NCBI GenBank assembly: GCA_033344895.1
Contig: JAWPMN010000001.1
Coordinates: 1,426,001-1,490,000, forward strand
Source of the DNA: Alphaproteobacteria bacterium
Lineage (GTDB): Bacteria > Pseudomonadota > Alphaproteobacteria > UBA8366 > Aestuariispiraceae
Direction: 5' to 3'
DNA: 64,000 nucleotides
Both the position numbers and the translations under genes were made by a program. A model generated the notes under the pieces. That model did no database searches, had not been told where the DNA came from, and worked only from the letters and a program-made list of their open reading frames with translations. Below, in pieces: positions 30,558 through 38,737 of this stretch (the stretch's first letter is position 1; every line of letters starts with the position of its first letter).

Positions 30558-31558
30558 CCGACTATGTGTCCGGCTTGTCCAAGCCGCCGCCCGATCCGAC
30601 GATACTGGACCTGTTCAACTGGCGTCGACGCCTTGCAGACGCCGCCGGACAGGCCCGGGCGCGTTCGGTCATGCAGGGCTATCACAAGATGCTGGAGGAG
30701 CACTTCGGTGCCCTCCGACCGGAACAAATTACGCCGGAGCAGGTCGCGCGGTATGTGCAGTACCGGCAATCCATCGGCCGGCAGGGACGGCACGAGTTGA
30801 TCGAACTCCGCTCGACGTTGAATGCGGCCGCGAAGGCGGAGCTGATCGCGAAGGCCCCATCGATCAGAATTCCGGCCGGGGGACGGCCCCGGGACGTGTT
30901 CCTGACGCGGGACGAATTCCGCCGGTTGCTGACGGTCGAAATGCCCCGGCATACATGGCTGTTCATCCTGATCGCCGGCAGTACCGGCGCACGGAAGGGT
31001 GCCATTCTGGATTTGACCTGGGACCGCGTTCACTTCGCGCGCGGCGTGGTCGACTTCAACCACCCGGACAAGGCCCCGAACAACAAGCGCCGGGCGGTCA
31101 TTCCCCTATCGCCATCGGTCATGGACGTGCTCAAGGCGGCGCATACCGAGGCGAAGGGCGAGACGGTCATAGAGGTCGACGGGAACCCGGTCCAGGATAT
31201 CAAGAACAGCTTCCGGCACGCCGTCACGCAGATCGGCCGGCCGGAGGTCACGCCGCATGCCCTGAAGCATTCGGTGATTTCCTGGCTGGCCCAGGAGGGA
31301 GTGCCGATAGACCGGATCGCGTATTTGACAGAGACCAGCCGCAAGACCGTGGAACGGGTCTATCGCAAGTACAATCCGGAACATTTCGCAGCCGAAGTGG
31401 CAATTTTGGGGAACGGATTGGAGGATATCGGGACCATGGTCCCGAAACAGCCTTCGGAAAGCGCCGCCCCGAAACGACGAAAACCCCCGGTTTCCCGAGG
31501 GTTTTCGATGGTGGAGCCAAGCGGGATCGAACCGCTGACCTCTACACTGCCAGTGTAG
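30431..31558 (+). CDS. int: Tyrosine-type site-specific integrase
   Basis: 375 aa from ATG 30431 (RBS GGAGGAAGGA). SAM-like core-binding domain at about 55-150; catalytic domain from about 155. Box I Arg in AGSTGARKGAILDLTW, beta-strand Lys in NKRRAVIPL, box II TPHALKHSVISWL (H-x-x-K rather than H-x-x-R), the usual LGH replaced by LTETS, and nucleophile Tyr in TVERVYRKYNPEH. These changes are seen in some alphaproteobacterial phage-type integrases. The C-terminus (MVEPSGIEPLTSTLPV) is encoded by the tRNA/att sequence. It catalyses integration at tRNA-Ala. Confidence 0.92.
   Translation: MPRPRQPPRLHRRPGKRFWYVIDGPHRYSTETEDRQEAERWLADYVSGLSKPPPDPTILDLFNWRRRLADAAGQARARSVMQGYHKMLEEHFGALRPEQITPEQVARYVQYRQSIGRQGRHELIELRSTLNAAAKAELIAKAPSIRIPAGGRPRDVFLTRDEFRRLLTVEMPRHTWLFILIAGSTGARKGAILDLTWDRVHFARGVVDFNHPDKAPNNKRRAVIPLSPSVMDVLKAAHTEAKGETVIEVDGNPVQDIKNSFRHAVTQIGRPEVTPHALKHSVISWLAQEGVPIDRIAYLTETSRKTVERVYRKYNPEHFAAEVAILGNGLEDIGTMVPKQPSESAAPKRRKPPVSRGFSMVEPSGIEPLTSTLPV
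31428..31445. repeat. Right subterminal 18-bp palindrome
   Basis: TCGGGACC-AT-GGTCCCGA, perfect and identical to the left copy except for the central two bases; both are followed by AAAC. It lies 57 bp inside the right 51-bp repeat, within the 3' end of int (codons for the GTMVPK region). Confidence 0.6.
31478..31507 (-). terminator. Hairpin downstream of tRNA-Ala (element copy)
   Basis: CGAAAACCC (31478-31486) pairs with GGGTTTTCG (31499-31507), a 9-bp stem read on the minus strand just after the tRNA 3' end and followed by TCGTTTC. It resembles the hairpin at 25456-25485 with a few substitutions, so the element brought a replacement terminator with its att copy. It also overlaps the int 3' end. 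Confidence 0.6.
31503..31553. repeat. Right attachment-site repeat (attR) within tRNA-Ala
   Basis: 51 bp identical to 25481-25531. It contains the tRNA-Ala 3' half and continues into the intact 5' half. Crossover must lie within this block, upstream of the anticodon-stem divergence point. Confidence 0.93.
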
Positions 31559-31584
31559 CGCTCTCCCAGCTGAGCTATGGCCCC
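31509..31584 (-). tRNA. tRNA-Ala, anticodon GGC
   Basis: 76 nt including an encoded CCA. The acceptor stem GGGGCCA/TGGCTCC contains the G3:U70 wobble that identifies alanine tRNAs. The anticodon stem CTACA/TGTAG closes loop CTGGCAG with anticodon GGC, and the T-arm has GGTTCGATCCC. Its 3' half serves as the integration target of the adjacent element and was restored by the element's own copy. Confidence 0.96.
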
Positions 31585-31682
31585 TTTGGGACGTCGCCGG
31601 TGGAGGCTGAGCCTCTATCCGGCGCGGCGGCATGCGTTATACACACAGCGCGCCGTCCCGCAAGTAGTTTTCCGACCCCCGG

Positions 31683-32024
31683 TCAGGAATCGTCGTCGTC
31701 TTCGCCCTTGCCGCCGACGACCGGCACATCGTCGTCGTCCAGATCGGACGTGTCTTCCAGGACGCCGTCATCGTCGTCGTCGCCCAGGTCATCGTCGAGA
31801 TCCGTATCCAGATCGTCGTCGTCCTTGGCCGCCGCCTTCTTCTCGGCTTCCTTCTTCGCCTTCTCGTCGGCAATCTGCTGGCGGCCGCGCTTCAGCTTGG
31901 TTGCCGCTTCCGGATCGAACACCGTCTCACAGGACGGGCAAACGATCGGGTCCTTTTTCATGTCGTAGAACTTCGCGCCGCAGCTAAGACATGTGCGTTT
32001 GAAGCCCCATTCCGGTTTCGCCAC
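31683..32024 (-). CDS. FYDLN-acid domain protein (TIGR02300 family)
   Basis: 113 aa. The N-terminus has a zinc-ribbon-like pair (RTCLSCGAKFYDMKKDPIVC then PSCETVF) with the family's FYDxxK signature; the second half is an acidic run of Asp/Glu between Lys-rich segments (KKAAAKDDDDLDTDLDDDLG and similar). A conserved alphaproteobacterial protein of unknown role, commonly near aroA and cmk as here. It lies 98 bp upstream of tRNA-Ala on the same strand. Confidence 0.9.
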   Translation of the reverse strand: MAKPEWGFKRTCLSCGAKFYDMKKDPIVCPSCETVFDPEAATKLKRGRQQIADEKAKKEAEKKAAAKDDDDLDTDLDDDLGDDDDDGVLEDTSDLDDDDVPVVGGKGEDDDDS

Positions 32025-32229
32025 GCCGTCGTCCTCCTTCGGGATTGGAACCGCGCCTTTCGCGCCGTTCCGGAAATCATCATTCGGGCCGCAAACGACC
32101 CATGGCGCGCGCCTTTGCCAAATTCAGGTCGCACTGTCAAAAGCTATTTCTCGAACAACCGGGATTTCCGCGAACGGCACGGGAATTGCTTTCGACCGCT
32201 CGACACAATTCCTGCGGGAGTACCCCCTC

Positions 32230-32889
32230 GTGTTCGATGCCATCTCCCCCCTGTTCGGCGGCGCCATGACCGGCGCCGGTGGCGTGCCCCAGGGCAAGAA
32301 GCCCTATGCTGGCGCGCAGGCGGCCCGGGCCACCGCCGCACCGGACGAAGCGAAGGCCGCCAATGTCGCGGCGGTCGAACGGATCAAGGAAATCGGGTTC
32401 GCCAAATGGGCGGAAGAGGAGCGCGCCCGAAAGCTTGAGGAGATGCGCGCCGAGATCCTGGCGGCCATGGGCCTCAGCGAGGCAGATCTTGCCGGTATGG
32501 ACAGCGCGTCCCGCGGCTCCATCGAACAAATGATCCAGAAGGAAATCCAGGAGCGCCTCGCCGCGTCCTCCCTGTCCGGCGAGGGCAAGCAGGCAGGTGC
32601 CGTCACGGGCCCGTTCCAACTGCCGAATGCCGCACAGACCGCAACGTCGCAACCCCCGTCCGCCGAAGGGTTCGCAATCGGTGGGGCCCCGGGGACCGGG
32701 GTGAGCATGGGCCCGGCCTCCATGGCCGTTCTGATCAGCGCCCAGGAAGGCCAAACACAGGAAATCCAGGCGCGGGAGCGCCTGTTCCGGAGCGCAGCGC
32801 AAGACATAGACCCGGCACGGGACGACGCCCGGAGCAAAGGGCTGCCGCGCGATCCGGACAGGGAACGCGGGTCGGCACTTTTTGCCTAG
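32230..32889 (+). CDS. Hypothetical protein
   Basis: 219 aa from GTG 32230, preceded by GGGAG at 9-bp spacing; ATG 32266 is the alternative, and the open frame back to 31993 overlaps the divergent gene. It opens FDAISPLFGGAMTGAGG, then a charged helical segment (AKWAEEERARKLEEMRAEIL and EADLAGMDSASRGSIEQMIQ, KEIQERLAAS) and a Gly/Ala/Pro-rich tail. No TM segment or signal peptide. I do not recognise it. It is upstream of aroA on the same strand, 152 bp apart. Confidence 0.6.
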   Translation: MFDAISPLFGGAMTGAGGVPQGKKPYAGAQAARATAAPDEAKAANVAAVERIKEIGFAKWAEEERARKLEEMRAEILAAMGLSEADLAGMDSASRGSIEQMIQKEIQERLAASSLSGEGKQAGAVTGPFQLPNAAQTATSQPPSAEGFAIGGAPGTGVSMGPASMAVLISAQEGQTQEIQARERLFRSAAQDIDPARDDARSKGLPRDPDRERGSALFA

Positions 32890-33041
32890 CCCCATGGCCG
32901 GGTGTTCCCGAACCGGCGGTCCGGACGTCGCAGGCCCCATAGAGCGGATTTTCACACCGGGGAGCGCGTGCTAAAAGCCGCACGCCCGCCGGACATTCGT
33001 CCCGGGTCTGCGCACTCCGTCCGTATCGAGGCCCGTTTTTC

Positions 33042-34388
33042 ATGAGCGCTTCCGCCAACGCCGTCGCCGAGCCGATTTCCGCCCGTGCCGAAGGGCCGCT
33101 GTCCGGAACCGCGCGGGTACCGGGCGACAAGTCGATTTCGCACCGTGCCGTCATGCTGGGCGGACTGGCCGTTGGCGAGACGCGCATTACCGGATTGCTG
33201 GAAGGCGAAGACGTTCTGGCCACCGCCTCCGCGCTGCGCCAGCTCGGCGCCATCGTGGAACGTGACGGCGACGGCACCTGGCGGGTCGCCGGCGTCGGAC
33301 TGGGCGCACTGGCCGAACCGCAGGACGTGCTGGACATGGGCAATTCGGGTACCGCCGCGCGTCTGCTGCTGGGCATCCTGGCCGGGCATCGCATCCGCTG
33401 CTTCATGACCGGCGACGCGTCGCTTCGCTCGCGCCCGATGAAGCGGGTTACCGACCCGCTCTGCGCCATGGGCGCGCGGATCGAGACCCGGGAGGGCGGA
33501 CGCCTGCCGCTGATGATCGAAGGGGCCGAACCCGTCCTGCCGATCACCTATGAACTGCCGGTTCCGTCGGCACAGGTTAAGTCCGCCGTGCTGATGGCCG
33601 GGCTGATGGCGCGCGGCGAGACGGCGGTAATCGAATCCGTTGACACCCGCGATCATACCGAGCGCATGCTGACCCATTTCGGCGGCACCTTGATCCGCGA
33701 GGACATGGAAGGCGGCGGCGCACGCATCGCGGTGAAGGGCGAACCGGAACTGATGGCGGCGGACATTCTGGTGCCGGCCGACCCGTCCTCTGCCGCATTC
33801 CCGATGGTCGCTGCGCTGATCGTGCCGGGATCGGAAGTGCGCCTGCCCAATATCGGCATGAACCCGACCCGCACCGGGCTGATCGCCACGCTGCGCGATA
33901 TGGGCGGCGACATCGAGATCGAGAACGAACGCATTGCGGGCGGCGAGCCGGTCGCCGACCTGACCGTCCGGCATTCAGCGCTGAAAGGCATCGACGTGCC
34001 GCCGGAACGCGCCGCCAGCATGATCGACGAATACCCGGTCCTTAGCGTTGCCGCCGCCTGTGCGGAAGGGCGCACCATGATGCGGGGTGTCGGCGAGTTG
34101 CGGGTCAAGGAATGCGACCGTATCGCGGTCATGAAGGACGGCCTGATCGCCAACGGCGTCACCGTCGAGGACGGCGAGGACTGGATGGCGGTCGAAGGCC
34201 GGCCCGGCGATATCGCCGGCGGCGCGACGGTCGCGACCCATCTGGACCACCGCATCGCCATGAGCTTCTTCGTCCTGAGCCTGGTGACGAAAAAGCCCGT
34301 TACCGTCGACGACGCCGCCCCGATCCGCACCAGTTTCCCGAATTTCCTCGACCTGATGCGCGGGCTGGGGGCGGAGACAGTCTCGTAA
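33042..34388 (+). CDS. aroA: 3-phosphoshikimate 1-carboxyvinyltransferase (EPSP synthase)
   Basis: 448 aa. The enzyme joins shikimate-3-phosphate and PEP in the sixth step of the shikimate pathway. Motifs: [20 protein letters not shown] (substrate Lys-Ser), [14 protein letters not shown] (PEP loop, in the form typical of class II enzymes), the [15 protein letters not shown] segment and the [15 protein letters not shown] signature near the C-terminus. The stop overlaps the methyltransferase ATG by one base (TAATG). Confidence 0.97.
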   Translation: MSASANAVAEPISARAEGPLSGTARVPGDKSISHRAVMLGGLAVGETRITGLLEGEDVLATASALRQLGAIVERDGDGTWRVAGVGLGALAEPQDVLDMGNSGTAARLLLGILAGHRIRCFMTGDASLRSRPMKRVTDPLCAMGARIETREGGRLPLMIEGAEPVLPITYELPVPSAQVKSAVLMAGLMARGETAVIESVDTRDHTERMLTHFGGTLIREDMEGGGARIAVKGEPELMAADILVPADPSSAAFPMVAALIVPGSEVRLPNIGMNPTRTGLIATLRDMGGDIEIENERIAGGEPVADLTVRHSALKGIDVPPERAASMIDEYPVLSVAAACAEGRTMMRGVGELRVKECDRIAVMKDGLIANGVTVEDGEDWMAVEGRPGDIAGGATVATHLDHRIAMSFFVLSLVTKKPVTVDDAAPIRTSFPNFLDLMRGLGAETVS

Positions 34389-34984
34389 TGGCGGAATGGG
34401 ACGACTGGGCCGCGGGATGGGACGACAACCCGGCCGTGCGCATTTATGCCGACAAGGCCTTCGCCGCCCTGACGGCACGCCAGTCGGTCGACGGCCTTCG
34501 GGTGCTGGATTTCGGATGCGGCACCGGCACGCTGACCGAGAAACTGGCCGACCGGGCGGCGCATGTCGTGGCTGTGGACCTGTCGCCGAAGATGATCGCG
34601 CGCCTGACTGCGAAGGGACTCTCGCGGGTTACCGCCGTGACCGCCGATCTGACCGCCGCGACGGCACCGGAGCCGGCCGGTCTCGGAGCGCCTTTCGACC
34701 TGATCACGGCCTCGTCGGTCTGCGCCTTTCTGCCGGACTACGCGGCGGCACTGGGCAGGATGCGTCGCTTGCTCGCCCCAGGCGCAATCTTCGTGCAATG
34801 GGATTGGGAACTGGCGCCGGGCGATGCCGGAACCGGATTCTCGAAACCCGCCGTCGAACAGGCACTGCGCGAGGCGGGGTTCAACGCAATCGAGGTGACG
34901 ACCGCCTTTTCGATGACTATGGATGACGCCGATACGCCGGTCTTGATGGCGATCGCGAGGAACAATGCGAGGGACGGACGATGA
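34388..34984 (+). CDS. Class I SAM-dependent methyltransferase
   Basis: 198 aa from ATG 34388, coupled to aroA (TAATG) and to cmk (ATGA). SAM-binding motif I RVLDFGCGTGTLTEKLA at about residue 37, acidic loop VVAVDLSPKMIARL and motif post-I/II region PFDLITASSVCAFLPDY. UbiE/Methyltransf_11-like, with early DDWAAGWDDNPAVRIYA. The acceptor is unknown; the tight operon with aroA and cmk suggests housekeeping co-expression rather than a shared pathway. Confidence 0.88.
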   Translation: MAEWDDWAAGWDDNPAVRIYADKAFAALTARQSVDGLRVLDFGCGTGTLTEKLADRAAHVVAVDLSPKMIARLTAKGLSRVTAVTADLTAATAPEPAGLGAPFDLITASSVCAFLPDYAAALGRMRRLLAPGAIFVQWDWELAPGDAGTGFSKPAVEQALREAGFNAIEVTTAFSMTMDDADTPVLMAIARNNARDGR

Positions 34985-35709
34985 GTGACGGCGAGCTTGA
35001 TTCTGACGCAGTTCTGCCAACGTGCCCGGTGCTGGCCGTGGACGGCCCGGCGGCCAGCGGCAAGGGCACGCTGGCCCGGCGGCTGGCGACGCAGTTCGAC
35101 TTCGCCTATCTGGACACCGGCAAGCTGTACCGCGCCGTCGGGCTGAAGGTCCTGCGTACCGGCGGCGACCCGGAAGACGCGGAGGCGGCGGAAGCGGCCG
35201 CCCGCGCGCTGGACATGACGGAACTGGACGACCCCGCGTTGAGCGGCGACGAGGCCGCCTCCGCGGCGTCGAAAGTGGCCGCGATCGACGGTGTCCGACA
35301 GGCATTGCTGGAGTTCCAGCGCAGCTTTGCCGCCATGCCGCCGGAGGGCAAGAAGGGGGCTGTTCTGGACGGGCGCGACATCGGCACGGTGATCTGCCCG
35401 GCGGCGACGGCGAAGCTGTTTGTGACCGCAAACGTGGAAGTTCGGGCCGACCGACGCCACAAAGAGTTGCTCAATCGGGGCGAGACCAGTATATACCCCC
35501 GCGTTTTGGAGGAACTCAAAGCCCGGGATGCCCGCGACATGAACCGCGCGAGCGCCCCGCTGAAACCCGCTTCCGATGCGACGGTGCTCGACACCTCGGA
35601 GTTGGATGTGGAACAGGCTTTCGCCGAAGCCCTGAAGATCGTGGGCGGCAAGGTGCAGGAGGCTTTGGATGCGTTGGCGGAGGATTCGGGGGATCCCGAC
35701 CTTTTCTGA
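34981..35709 (+). CDS. cmk: Cytidylate kinase
   Basis: 242 aa. P-loop VLAVDGPAASGKGTLARRLA with the family's DGPAxSGKGT, then YLDTGKLYRAVGLK for CMP binding, DGRDIGTVICP, and the lid RRHKELLNRGE. It phosphorylates CMP/dCMP to the diphosphate. Slightly longer than average because of an acidic insertion (PEDAEAAEAAARALD). Overlaps the methyltransferase gene by 4 bp; rpsA lies 251 bp downstream in the common cmk-rpsA order. Confidence 0.96.
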   Translation: MSDGELDSDAVLPTCPVLAVDGPAASGKGTLARRLATQFDFAYLDTGKLYRAVGLKVLRTGGDPEDAEAAEAAARALDMTELDDPALSGDEAASAASKVAAIDGVRQALLEFQRSFAAMPPEGKKGAVLDGRDIGTVICPAATAKLFVTANVEVRADRRHKELLNRGETSIYPRVLEELKARDARDMNRASAPLKPASDATVLDTSELDVEQAFAEALKIVGGKVQEALDALAEDSGDPDLF

Positions 35710-35729
35710 CCGAACCGGAACGCAAGCGT

Positions 35730-35759
35730 ACCGATTGCGAAAGCACCGATTGCGAGAGC
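35730..35759 (+). repeat. Tandem 15-bp repeat between cmk and rpsA
   Basis: Two adjacent copies, accgattgcgaaagc (35730-35744) and accgattgcgagagc (35745-35759), differ by one base. Position in the cmk-rpsA spacer suggests a protein-binding site or simple slippage; nothing distinguishes these. Confidence 0.45.
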
Positions 35760-35859
35760 ACAGGGAGCGCCCCCCGACACTCGGCCGCGGCTGACGCCGC
35801 GAACCCTGGCGGAAAAGAAGGGCGACAGTAGTAAACATGTGCCGGCTGCCGCGCGATAA

Positions 35860-35897
35860 GCCCCAAGCGCGCGGCGGGCCGTTGTTCGTTTTGGGGC
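35860..35897 (+). promoter_or_regulatory. Hairpin in the rpsA leader
   Basis: GCCCCAA (35860-35866) pairs with TTGGGGC (35891-35897) across 24 nt, ending 63 bp before the rpsA ATG. S1 mRNAs are autoregulated through leader structure in other bacteria, so this may be a regulatory fold, but it has not been matched to any known element. Confidence 0.35.
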
Positions 35898-35960
35898 GAG
35901 ACCGCCGGAGACAACCGGACGGCCGGAAAACCGAACCAGACTGAAAGGAACATTTGAACC

Positions 35961-37649
35961 ATGGCAAAAGAGAGCTTTGCCGAGCTGTTGGAAGAATCCC
36001 TGGGCGAGCGCGACTCGCTCGAAGGTACGGTAGTCAAGGGGACCGTGATCTCCGTAGACAACGACATGGCGCTGATCGATGTCGGGCTGAAGGCTGAAGG
36101 CCGTGTGCCGGTGAAGGAATTCGCCGCCCCGGGTCAGCCGGCCGAAATCGCCGTCGGCGACACCGTCGAGGTCTATGTCGAGCGGATGGAAGACAAGAAC
36201 GGCGAGGCGATGCTGAGCCGCGAGAAGGCCCGCCGCGAAGAAAGCTGGATCAAGCTGGAAGAGCAGTTCAACAACAATGAACGCGTCAACGGCGTGATCT
36301 TCGGCCGCGTCAAGGGCGGCTTCACGGTCGACCTGAACGGCGCCGTGGCCTTCCTGCCGGGCAGCCAGGTGGACATTCGCCCTGTGCGCGACATCACCCC
36401 GCTGATGAACACGCCGCAGCCGTTCCAGATCCTGAAGATGGACCGCAGCCGCGGCAACATCGTCGTCTCCCGCCGTGCCGTCCTGGAAGAGACCCGCGCC
36501 GAACAGCGCGCCGAACTGGTCGAAAACCTCAAGGAAGGCCAGGTTCTGGAAGGCGTCGTCAAGAACATCACCGATTACGGTGCGTTCGTGGATCTGGGCG
36601 GTGTCGACGGGCTGCTGCACGTCACCGACATCTCCTGGCGCCGCATCAACCACCCGTCGGAAGAACTGTCCATCGGCCAGACGGTCAATGTTCAGGTCAT
36701 CCGCTTCAACAGCGAAACCCAGCGCATCTCGCTGGGCATGAAACAGCTGCTGGCGGATCCGTGGGAAGGCGTCGAAGCCAAATACCCGGTCAACGCGTCC
36801 TTCACGGGCCGCGTCACGAACATCACCGACTACGGTGCGTTCGTCGAACTGGAAGCCGGCATCGAAGGTCTGGTCCACGTTTCGGAAATGTCCTGGACCA
36901 AGAAGAACGTCCACCCCGGCAAGATCGTCTCGACCTCCCAGGAAGTCGAAGTCATGGTGCTGGACGTCGACCCGAACAAGCGCCGCATCTCGCTGGGCAT
37001 CAAGCAATGCCAGGAAAACCCGTGGGATACCTTCACCGAGAAGTATCCGGTGGGCGCCGAGATCGAAGGCGAGATCAAGAACATCACCGAATTCGGCATG
37101 TTCGTGGGTCTGACCGAAGAGATCGACGGCATGGTTCACATGTCCGACATCGACTGGCACACCGCCCCGGAAGAGGCGCTGGCCGGCTACAACAAGGGTG
37201 ACCGGGTCAAGGCGAAGGTTCTCGACGTCGATGTCGAGAAGGAACGCGTCTCGCTGGGCATCAAGCAGCTGGAAAGCGATCCGTTCGAGGAAGCCATGGA
37301 CGGCGTCCGCAAGGGCGACGTCGTGACCTGCACGGTCACCAAGGTTCAGGACAACGGCATCGAAGTGACGGTGAAGGACTCGCTGCCGGGCTTCATCCGC
37401 AAGGCGGAGCTGAGCCGCGATCGTTCGGAACAGCGTCCGGACCGCTTCGCCGAAGGCGAGAAGGTCGATGCGAAGATCACCGCCATCGACAAGTCCAGCC
37501 GCAAGCTGACCCTGTCGATTAAGGCCTTCGAAACGGCGGAAGAGAAAGAGGCCATGGCCAACTATGGCTCCTCGGATTCCGGTGCGTCCCTGGGCGATAT
37601 CCTGGGCGCCGCGCTGAAGAAGAAGGAAGAGCAGTCAGGCGACGAATAA
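35961..37649 (+). CDS. rpsA: 30S ribosomal protein S1
   Basis: 562 aa with six S1 RNA-binding repeats beginning near residues 20, 105, 190, 278, 365 and 450; repeats 3 and 4 each show the NITDYGAFVxL strand (GVVKNITDYGAFVDLGGVDG, GRVTNITDYGAFVELEAGIE). S1 delivers mRNA to the small subunit. Codon use is strongly biased to C/G-ending codons, as for an abundant protein. RBS AAAGGAACA precedes the ATG and a strong terminator follows the stop. Confidence 0.98.
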   Translation: MAKESFAELLEESLGERDSLEGTVVKGTVISVDNDMALIDVGLKAEGRVPVKEFAAPGQPAEIAVGDTVEVYVERMEDKNGEAMLSREKARREESWIKLEEQFNNNERVNGVIFGRVKGGFTVDLNGAVAFLPGSQVDIRPVRDITPLMNTPQPFQILKMDRSRGNIVVSRRAVLEETRAEQRAELVENLKEGQVLEGVVKNITDYGAFVDLGGVDGLLHVTDISWRRINHPSEELSIGQTVNVQVIRFNSETQRISLGMKQLLADPWEGVEAKYPVNASFTGRVTNITDYGAFVELEAGIEGLVHVSEMSWTKKNVHPGKIVSTSQEVEVMVLDVDPNKRRISLGIKQCQENPWDTFTEKYPVGAEIEGEIKNITEFGMFVGLTEEIDGMVHMSDIDWHTAPEEALAGYNKGDRVKAKVLDVDVEKERVSLGIKQLESDPFEEAMDGVRKGDVVTCTVTKVQDNGIEVTVKDSLPGFIRKAELSRDRSEQRPDRFAEGEKVDAKITAIDKSSRKLTLSIKAFETAEEKEAMANYGSSDSGASLGDILGAALKKKEEQSGDE

Positions 37650-37676
37650 TCGTCTCCGTCTGACGGAAAAACGTCT

Positions 37677-37712
37677 GGCCGGCCCTGCGCAAGCGGGCCG
37701 GCCTTTCGTTTT
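37677..37712 (+). terminator. rpsA terminator
   Basis: A perfect 9-bp stem, GGCCGGCCC (37677-37685) with GGGCCGGCC (37695-37703), is followed by TTTCGTTTT. Confidence 0.9.
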
Positions 37713-37891
37713 GTCGGCCTGTTGCCGTCGGAAATGCGGCGAAACCAATGACATGGCGGGTTTCGGACAAGTCTTTGTCCTTGACGGGAAAACGGCCCTT
37801 TGGCAGGGTCTGCAAGGGTTGAGAGTCGCGCCGGAGAAGAAACAACCGTTTCAGCGGGCGGCGCGCAGGTAAACAGGCGGGAGACATCCGA

Positions 37892-38173
37892 ATGACGCGA
37901 TCCGACTTGATCGCCCGTATCGCGCAGAATCGCGGGCTGTTCCAGCGCGACGTCGAAAGAGTCGTGGCAACCGTCTTTGACGAGGTCACCAGCGCGCTGT
38001 CCCGCGGGGACCGGGTCGAACTGCGTGGCTTCGGCGCCTTTTCCGTCAAGCAGCGCGACGCCCGAACCGGCCGCAACCCGCGCACCGGCGAAGCGGTCGA
38101 TGTCGACGCCAAGTCGGTCCCGTTCTTCAAGACCGGCAAACAATTGCGTGAGCGTCTGAACGAGTCGCAGTAA
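37892..38173 (+). CDS. ihfB: Integration host factor, beta subunit
   Basis: 93 aa HU/IHF fold. [20 protein letters not shown] forms the dimer helices; the DNA-bending arm has the family signature [21 protein letters not shown], with the intercalating Pro in NPRTG. It bends DNA as a heterodimer with IHF-alpha (ihfA not in the window). It lies behind rpsA, the usual place, 242 bp downstream with its own promoter likely in the gap. Confidence 0.95.
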   Translation: MTRSDLIARIAQNRGLFQRDVERVVATVFDEVTSALSRGDRVELRGFGAFSVKQRDARTGRNPRTGEAVDVDAKSVPFFKTGKQLRERLNESQ

Positions 38174-38210
38174 ACTGGGTATCGCCGACGAAAAGCCTCG
38201 GAGGGACCCC

Positions 38211-38579
38211 ATGCGCGCCATCTCGAAAATCCTCGGTATCGTGATCGGTCTGCCGATCATCATCGTCGCCGTCGCCTTCGCCGTCGCCAATACGGGCCCG
38301 GTGGCGTTGGGCATCTATCCTTTCGAGACGGTGGTCGAATTGCCCATTGCGCTGCTTGTCTTTATCGTTCTTCTGATCGGGTTCACGATCGGCGCGATCT
38401 CCGCCTTTCTCGGGGCCGGGCGACTGCGCCGGCGTGTCCGGAACGCGGAGTTCCGGCTGCGGCAGATGGAAATGAACGCCGCGCGCGTCAAACGTGAGGA
38501 AGAGGCGATGGCGGCCCGGGAGCGCCAGGAAGCGGCGCTGCAGAAACCGTCAAACCGCGCCGCCCTGGCAGCGGAATAG
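38211..38579 (+). CDS. LapA-domain (DUF1049) membrane protein
   Basis: 122 aa. Two TM helices (about 5-28, ILGIVIGLPIIIVAVAFAVA, and 43-68, LPIALLVFIVLLIGFTIGAI) with the family's short loop NTGPVALGIYPFE between, followed by a cytosolic coiled coil (RLRQMEMNAARVKREEEAMA). LapA/YciS proteins take part in envelope or LPS-assembly control; this small protein usually follows ihfB. RBS GGAGGGA. Confidence 0.88.
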   Translation: MRAISKILGIVIGLPIIIVAVAFAVANTGPVALGIYPFETVVELPIALLVFIVLLIGFTIGAISAFLGAGRLRRRVRNAEFRLRQMEMNAARVKREEEAMAARERQEAALQKPSNRAALAAE

Positions 38580-38737
38580 TTTTCGGCGAACCCCGTCCAG
38601 AAATCGCCGCATTCATCTTCTTCACTACCCCGATAGGGCTAATCTGTCTGGCGTCGCCGACGAATCGGCGGCACTCTCCGCCCGTATCCGGGACCACAGG
38701 TCCCTTCCGGAAGCTGTATGCTTGAAGGGTCGAAGCG

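Larger units (their letters stand above)
25481..31553. mobile_element. Integrative element in tRNA-Ala with candidate rolling-circle replication module
   Basis: A 6.0-kb insertion flanked by perfect 51-bp direct repeats (25481-25531 and 31503-31553) made of the tRNA-Ala(GGC) 3' half. Contents, left to right: HTH protein (+), two-TM protein (-), HUH-like Rep (+), XRE regulator (+), XRE regulator with operator (+), Xis-like protein (+), tyrosine integrase (+) reading into the tRNA. The element copy of the 3' half keeps the tRNA intact at the right end. No transfer relaxase, capsid or packaging gene is visible, so it may be a satellite or mobilisable element relying on a helper. Confidence 0.88.

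Noticed and set aside
35106-37160. A 684-codon minus-strand open frame opposite cmk and rpsA
   Set aside because: Opposes two certain genes with strong codon bias; its composition is what stop-free antisense of G+C-rich codons gives.
38580-38737. Cobalamin riboswitch upstream of cobO
   Set aside because: No B12-box (GCCACTG-like) or matching fold was visible; only a short GGGACC-ACA-GGTCCC hairpin.
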